A stretch of DNA of 64,000 nucleotides, from positions 117,191 through 181,190 of the forward strand of contig JAEPRB010000020.1 in NCBI GenBank assembly GCA_016758965.1, in the 5' to 3' direction. This document shows positions 59,586-64,000 of this stretch, in pieces (position 1 is the stretch's first letter; every line of letters begins with the position of its first letter). Both the position numbers and the translations under genes were made by a program. The notes under the pieces are model-generated. The model worked only from the letters and a program-made list of their open reading frames with translations, had not been told where the DNA came from and did not search any database. Origin of the DNA: Circinella minor (lineage: Eukaryota > Mucoromycota > Mucoromycetes > Mucorales > Lichtheimiaceae).

Positions 59586-60957
59586 TCAAAGACCTGATCG
59601 TTTTCTTTCGGCTTGAGCATTTTTCCAAGTATCAACCCTTTCTCTTAACCTTCGTTTTAAATCAAACTGACGATGAAGCATGATCCGCATATCATCCTGG
59701 CGATCAGTAAGTCTTACTAATTTGGATTCGAGAAATCGTCGTAATTGATCCAATTCTTTATCTGAACTATCACCTTGGTATGCTTCGATGGGTATGAGGT
59801 TGCTAAGATTTAACGTGGCAACTAATATAAATTATACTAAATGAATAAAATTGTTTGATTTCTCCTCTTACGTAATATACCTTTTCGTTAATATATATAC
59901 TTACCATGTGGGGTATTATCAACTAAGAAAGTTCTACTTAAATCACGTCCAAGAGCACATAAATCTTTAATAAACATAAAATCATTTGTGGCCGAAGATC
60001 GCATTCGAATACAGGTACGACGTGTTAAAATATGTCTATAATATATAATATATTAATAAATATAATAAAAAAAGATCCTTTTTAAAATTGTCGTCAATTT
60101 TTTTTTTTTTACTTACGTTATTAATTTATTTTCGGGATCAAGTACTGATCGTACCATATTAGCATATTCATCATCACCTGCAGTCCATACTACTACTTCA
60201 AATGTTCCTGATGCCCACATTAAAAATTCTGTTACTCCAGGTCGTAAAATACCAGCTGATAAAATACTATGTCCATCTTCAGCAAAAAAAACATAATCAG
60301 GTTGTGTAGTATCTTGATTTTGTCTTCGATATGTATGAAGAAGTGTTTCATCCAAATCAAGTACTATACAAGAAAATAAAAAAAAAAATATTTTTAAATT
60401 TTGAATTCGTGGGTAAAAAGAAATAAAAGAAAATTTCCTGGTCTTTTTTTTTTTTTTGTTCTTTTTTCTTGTTCTTTTTTCTTTACCAAGAGTAGGTCGA
60501 TTATCTGTTTTTTTAGGTAGATGAGGTTTCATTCCTTTAAGTCGTGCATGCATGGAAGGCCATCGTGCCATAAGTGCGTCTAAAGTTGAACATTCTCCAC
60601 TATTAAATTTATATTCAATTATTTAGTTTTTTTTTTATTTTTTTGCTAAAGTAAAAGACATTCTAAATGTAAAAGAGAAAGGTTGTTGTCAATAAAAATT
60701 TTGAATTCTTACTCGTCCAATTGTTCAACAAGATTTTCAATTTTATAGGAAACGTCAGTTGAAGTTTCTCGAGATCGACAAATATTTAATAATGGAGGGT
60801 CATTTTGAGGATTGGTAGTTGTAAGATGTGTAGGATTAGGATCGTTTTCTTTATCATTACGTCGATTACGTCTCGAGGTCCGTTTGACAGTTGTTGAAGT
60901 TGTATTACGATTTTTACTGCTTTTATTAAACTGAGCTTGATAACGAGTTTGAACCAT
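59586..60957 (-). CDS. SCP/FCP1-homology (NLI-interacting factor) HAD phosphatase
   Basis: A member of the small CTD-phosphatase-like group (SCP, Dullard/Nem1, Psr), which uses an aspartyl phosphate to remove phosphate from Ser/Thr. Five exons (60957-60713, 60599-60487, 60363-60117, 60035-59905, 59821-59586) give 323 residues. The N-terminal ~120 residues are basic and disordered (TSRRNRRNDKENDPNPT). The catalytic motif is VLDLDETLLHT (D-x-D-x-T). ILRPGVTEFLMWASGTFEVV and VWTAGDDEYANMVRSVLDP follow, then DLSRTFLVDNTPH, the distal acidic motif. The C-terminus is a charged coiled-coil-like helix, LVRLTDRQDDMRIMLHRQFD, unlike Nem1 or Psr. No transmembrane segment or palmitoylation Cys is seen at the N-terminus, so the target is unknown. 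Confidence 0.9.
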
Positions 60958-61784
60958 GGTATCACCAAAAAAAGTTTAGAGCGGGTTCAAAAGGGGGGGG
61001 GGTTATTTTTTTTTTTAAAAAAAAGATAAAGAGTTATGTATATGCGTTATTTTTTGTGCGTAACTGTTGCGGGTGTTATTGCGGAGAGAATGAAAAAGAA
61101 GTATATTATATGAAAAAAAGAAAGAGTGTAATGAGTAAAGTAAGGGATATTTAAGATTCAAATGGTGAAAAAAAAAAAACCAACACAATTATTGAAAAGA
61201 TAAAAAAAAAAAAAAGAAGGTTGTTATCTCTTTTTTTTAAAAAAGACCCTTATATATTATATTATATATCGTAACTCTGTTTAGTGAATAAAACGGAAGA
61301 AAGAGAAGAGTCCAAAAAAAAAAAACCTCCTCTTTTTTTTTTTTTTTGAGCTCATGTGTCTCTGGAACAAGTTTCCATGGAAACTCCGATTGGTAGAAGG
61401 TTGGTGACACACTGACAATTTTCTGTTAGTGAAACAAAAAAGAAAGAGGTTTTGTACAGGATTTTTCCTAATGATTGGCGGGGCCTTTTTTCCCATCATG
61501 GGGCCACTGAAGCCAATCAGAGAAGAATTTAATAAAATTAATAGTCTGGGCCAATAAGAACTCGATTTAATAAAAATCTGTTGTTATGCCTGGAGTCTAT
61601 ACATATGATTAATTTTTTTGAGAGAGCGAAAAGGTTTGTGGGTGCCTGCATAATGTATTTAAAATATAAATGTTTCATCTTTCCCACCTCTACTTATTCA
61701 ACGCCATTTAGCTCCATTCACCTACATTCAACTACATTCAACCATATTCAAGCGCATTGAATAATGCTGTTTTTTTTTTTCACA
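60958..61784. promoter_or_regulatory. Spacer with four CCAAT boxes and a 10-bp minisatellite
   Basis: CCAAT-type boxes lie at about 61387-61391 (ATTGG), 61473-61477 (ATTGG), 61514-61518 (CCAAT) and 61551-61555 (CCAAT), all within 170 nt. These are likely HAP-complex sites. A short tandem repeat of about 10 bp follows at 61691-61760. The left part has homopolymers. Confidence 0.55.
61691..61760. repeat. 10-bp minisatellite (CTACATTCAA)n
   Basis: About seven degenerate tandem copies (ACTTATTCAA, CGCCATTTAG, CTCCATTCAC, CTACATTCAA twice, CCATATTCAA, GCGCATTGAA) lie just upstream of the ATG at 61785. The period is close to one helical turn. Confidence 0.75.
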
Positions 61785-63125
61785 ATGGAGGGAAATTTCA
61801 ACCACAAAAAAAAGAGGTCGGCCTTCCGGTCAAAAGAACGCTCAAGTAGGCACAACACCAGACGTCCTAAAGAAGTGGATAGGAAACAAAAAAAAATATT
61901 TACCTCTGTTAACACGACTGTCAATAATAATAAAAATAATAATCCATCATCATCAAGCTCTTCTATTAATAGTACAGCAACGTCTGTACAGGAAGAACCA
62001 ATATCATTATTAGCGGAGGATGGTCATGTACCTACCACTTGATGAAAAAAAATTTGACACCATGATTCATACAGCCGAGAAGATCAATATGATATATCTG
62101 ATAAAGATGATATACTTGATATACTTGATAAAGATTGTAATAATAAAGATGAAGAGGAGAATAGTAATAGACAAGAAGGCACTGAAGATATCATTGCCAC
62201 TACGTCCCAAGCAGCCCACTATCATAATGCTAATAACACTGTTGACGATAATAACACTACAAAAAAAAATATAAATGAATTAAGCGCTAGTCCAGCATTC
62301 GATGATGTAGTTCTTGATGATTATTGATCGTGCCATAACACTGATGTATGTATATTCAATGGTTAAAAAAATGATTGTATGTAAACTAATTCATTAGTAT
62401 GTCTTAGGTGGGAACAATGAACAGACGTGATAAAATCCACAAAGGAGATTATCAGCTATGGCTCACGCGACATATAAATGATTTACGTTTACAATTTGGA
62501 TTACCAGCCATTTATAATGAACCAGGGGTATATAAATACGTCCCTCATCTTGCTGACTGATGAAGGCTTTGGAATTTCTACCCTACTGCGGTCACTTATG
62601 GATCTTTATAACATCCGTGCAGCAGACAGTTCATTATTATGCACAATAAATAGGACATTTTTATCTGATTTAGCTTCATTGACCATCTTACATAGCTCTA
62701 TCATACAGCTCATACAGCTGGATCACAATATAGATTGATGGCTCAACGTCAAGGTGCTGCTCATGATATTATTACTGTACAAACCCAGGTTGAACGCAAC
62801 AAATACGACTCGCTAATTCTACAACATTTCCCTCAACAACTACAACGTAACCAACAAACTGATTTTGACAAGCTTTCAAAATTATGGTCAGCTTTTGTTG
62901 ACGGAAGATCTATTTTTTATAAAGCACCTGAACATTTACGTAGTTGCCTTGACAAATGGTGTGAGTACAGTACTAAAATATACATGTAACGAAAAATAGC
63001 TATAAAGAACAAGTCGAAACTTTGCTCTCTATCAAGAAAGCGCAATATCACAGGAGCACAAAACCCAGCTGCTCTTAAAATACCTCAACTTCAAGCTATT
63101 ATTGATGAAGCAATTGATTCTTCTT
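61785..63125 (+). pseudogene. Broken gene of unknown family, truncated by a gag fragment
   Basis: Coding-like blocks follow one another on the plus strand but do not join. The first (61785-62042) begins MEGNFNHKKKRSAFRSK, is basic then Ser/Asn-rich, and ends in a stop. A second frame (about 62060-62326) is acidic (EDQYDISDKDDILDILDKDC) and ends in a stop. An exon-like block (62409-62526) has NRRDKIHKGDYQLWLTRHIN. The last (about 62710-63125) has GSQYRLMAQRQGAAHDIITV, FVDGRSIFYKAPEHLRSCLD and, after a stop at 62989, RNITGAQNPAALKIPQLQAI. Coding character ends near 63125 where the opposing gag begins. The family is not recognised. Confidence 0.5.
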
Positions 63126-63961
63126 GCTGGGTAATTCCTTTGTCGTTTATAATTATCGTTTTGATAATTTGTGGATCTTGTTTGATATCCCATAGTTCGA
63201 ATAGCGTCAGCAAATGATAATCCTTGTTGTAATAAATCTTTAAAAGTTTGTTCTACATGACGATCGTCATCTGGATAGTCTTGGTTTCCCATATTCTCCA
63301 TGGTATTTAATGATGTATATTTCTTGCGTCTAATCATTGGATTTCTTGATGCCTTGTCTTCTAATTCAGCATTCCAATATCCTTCAGCGTTCCGTAATAC
63401 ATCTTTATGTGACATAACACACATGCGCATGTAATGTTTTCGAATTTCGGGTAATAATCCAGTCTTGAATCGGGATTCAATATGCTCTTCGTCTTTAATA
63501 TCAGCTTCATGGGCAGCTTGTCTTAATCTTCCAAGATAAGAACGTGGGCTTTCATTGTATCTTTGAGCTATGTTATTAAATCGCTCTCTGTATCGTTGAA
63601 GATCATATTCTGTAACATAATTTCTTTCTAATAAGTCCATTGCTGCTGTTACGGTTGGTGGAGTGTTTTCTTCATCTCGTAGTTCTTGTAAGTATGGTAA
63701 AATTTCAGTGACATAATAAGTCAATGCAGGTCCTTGTAATACACCTTGTAATATTTCTAATCGTCGTGATTCTGTTTGCGCGCCAGTAATTAAAACGTAA
63801 GAAGTGAACTCTCTTCTGAACATGCGGAAATTTTCATGTTCATAACCTCTGAAGGTTAACTCTGGTGGTGGTAGAGCAAATCTAGTGCGGTCGTCCAACA
63901 CAGTTAGTTCGTTATGCACTTGACGTCTATTGTTGTTTACGCCAGGTAAATAGTTTTCCAT
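63032..63961 (-). mobile_element. Ty3/Gypsy-like gag, 3'-truncated
   Basis: A 309-residue frame starts at ATG 63961, 39 nt from the window edge. The retrotransposon-gag capsid core is visible: FRGYEHENFRMFRREFTSYV, RLEILQGVLQGPALTYYV, ERFNNIAQRYNESPRSYLGR, LRQAAHEADIKDEEHIESRF and LPEIRKHYMRM. The C-terminal region, SFADAIRTMGYQTRS and on to YKRQRNYPARR, leads toward where a zinc knuckle and pol would follow. Instead, from about 63130 down, the frame reads antisense through the broken plus-strand gene and stops. No pol, LTR or target duplication is visible, so it is a fragment. This is an endogenous fungal retroelement. Confidence 0.8.
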
Positions 63962-64000
63962 TTTGTATGTATTTTATATTATGTGGTCTTGATATTTTAT

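Noticed and set aside
59070..59635. Open frames of 78-121 codons on the minus strand
   Set aside because: They run through TG, TA and TTG repeats and GA-rich sequence and overlap the 3' UTR of the phosphatase gene.

Overview
The window is nuclear DNA of an early-diverging, filamentous-type fungus, most likely Mucoromycota (Mucorales-like). The base composition is very AT-rich. Genes are cut by many short introns with GTAAGT-like donors and (T/A)AG acceptors, and intergenic DNA is full of homopolymers and microsatellites. The gene set fits this placement: PHO85-type CDKs, a ROCK/MRCK-like kinase with coiled coil and C1 domain, an AYR1-like reductase, a Ycp4-type flavodoxin-like protein and a HAC1/XBP1-type bZIP. 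No prokaryotic, plasmid or CRISPR features were seen. The species cannot be named from the sequence alone.

Layout. 0.4-1.7 kb: complex I subunit NDUFS7 (-). 1.7-4.3 kb: non-coding DNA with a decayed acyl-CoA oxidase fragment. 4.3-5.25 kb: intronless PHO85-like kinase A (-), divergent from the large ROCK-like kinase (+, 5.8-10.3 kb). 10.7-19.2 kb: a dense block with a small coiled-coil protein (-), POP7/Rpp20 (+), a PAXBP1/GCFC splicing factor (-), a mitochondrial Mba1/mL45 ribosome receptor (+) and an arrestin-like protein (+). 22.9-27.3 kb: methylenetetrahydrofolate reductase (+) and an AYR1-like SDR (-). 27.3-44.1 kb: mostly a gene desert with one hypothetical gene, three MITE-like elements, short repeats and several gene relics. 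44.1-51.1 kb: a hypothetical Ser/Pro-rich protein (-), the HAC1-type bZIP (+), a C2H2 protein (-) and PHO85-like kinase B (-). 51.6-61 kb: an EMP70/TM9SF protein (-), two divergently transcribed WrbA/Pst2-family paralogues and an SCP/FCP1-type phosphatase (-). 61.8-64 kb: a broken gene facing a 3'-truncated Ty3-like gag.

The most important observation is the bZIP gene at 45.8-46.8 kb. It carries two Ire1-type stem-loops that bound a 265-nt non-spliceosomal intron. Removing that intron joins the bZIP exactly in frame to an acidic C-terminal domain. The intron also contains a perfect 17-nt complement of the gene's own 5' leader. This is the architecture of the budding-yeast HAC1 translational block, predicted here in a fungus that is not a yeast.

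Functional links among neighbours are loose, as expected for a fungal chromosome. Themes are signalling kinases, mitochondrial biogenesis (NDUFS7, Mba1/mL45), RNA processing (POP7, PAXBP1) and secretory-pathway or membrane functions (EMP70, AYR1, HAC1, prenylated Ycp4-like protein).
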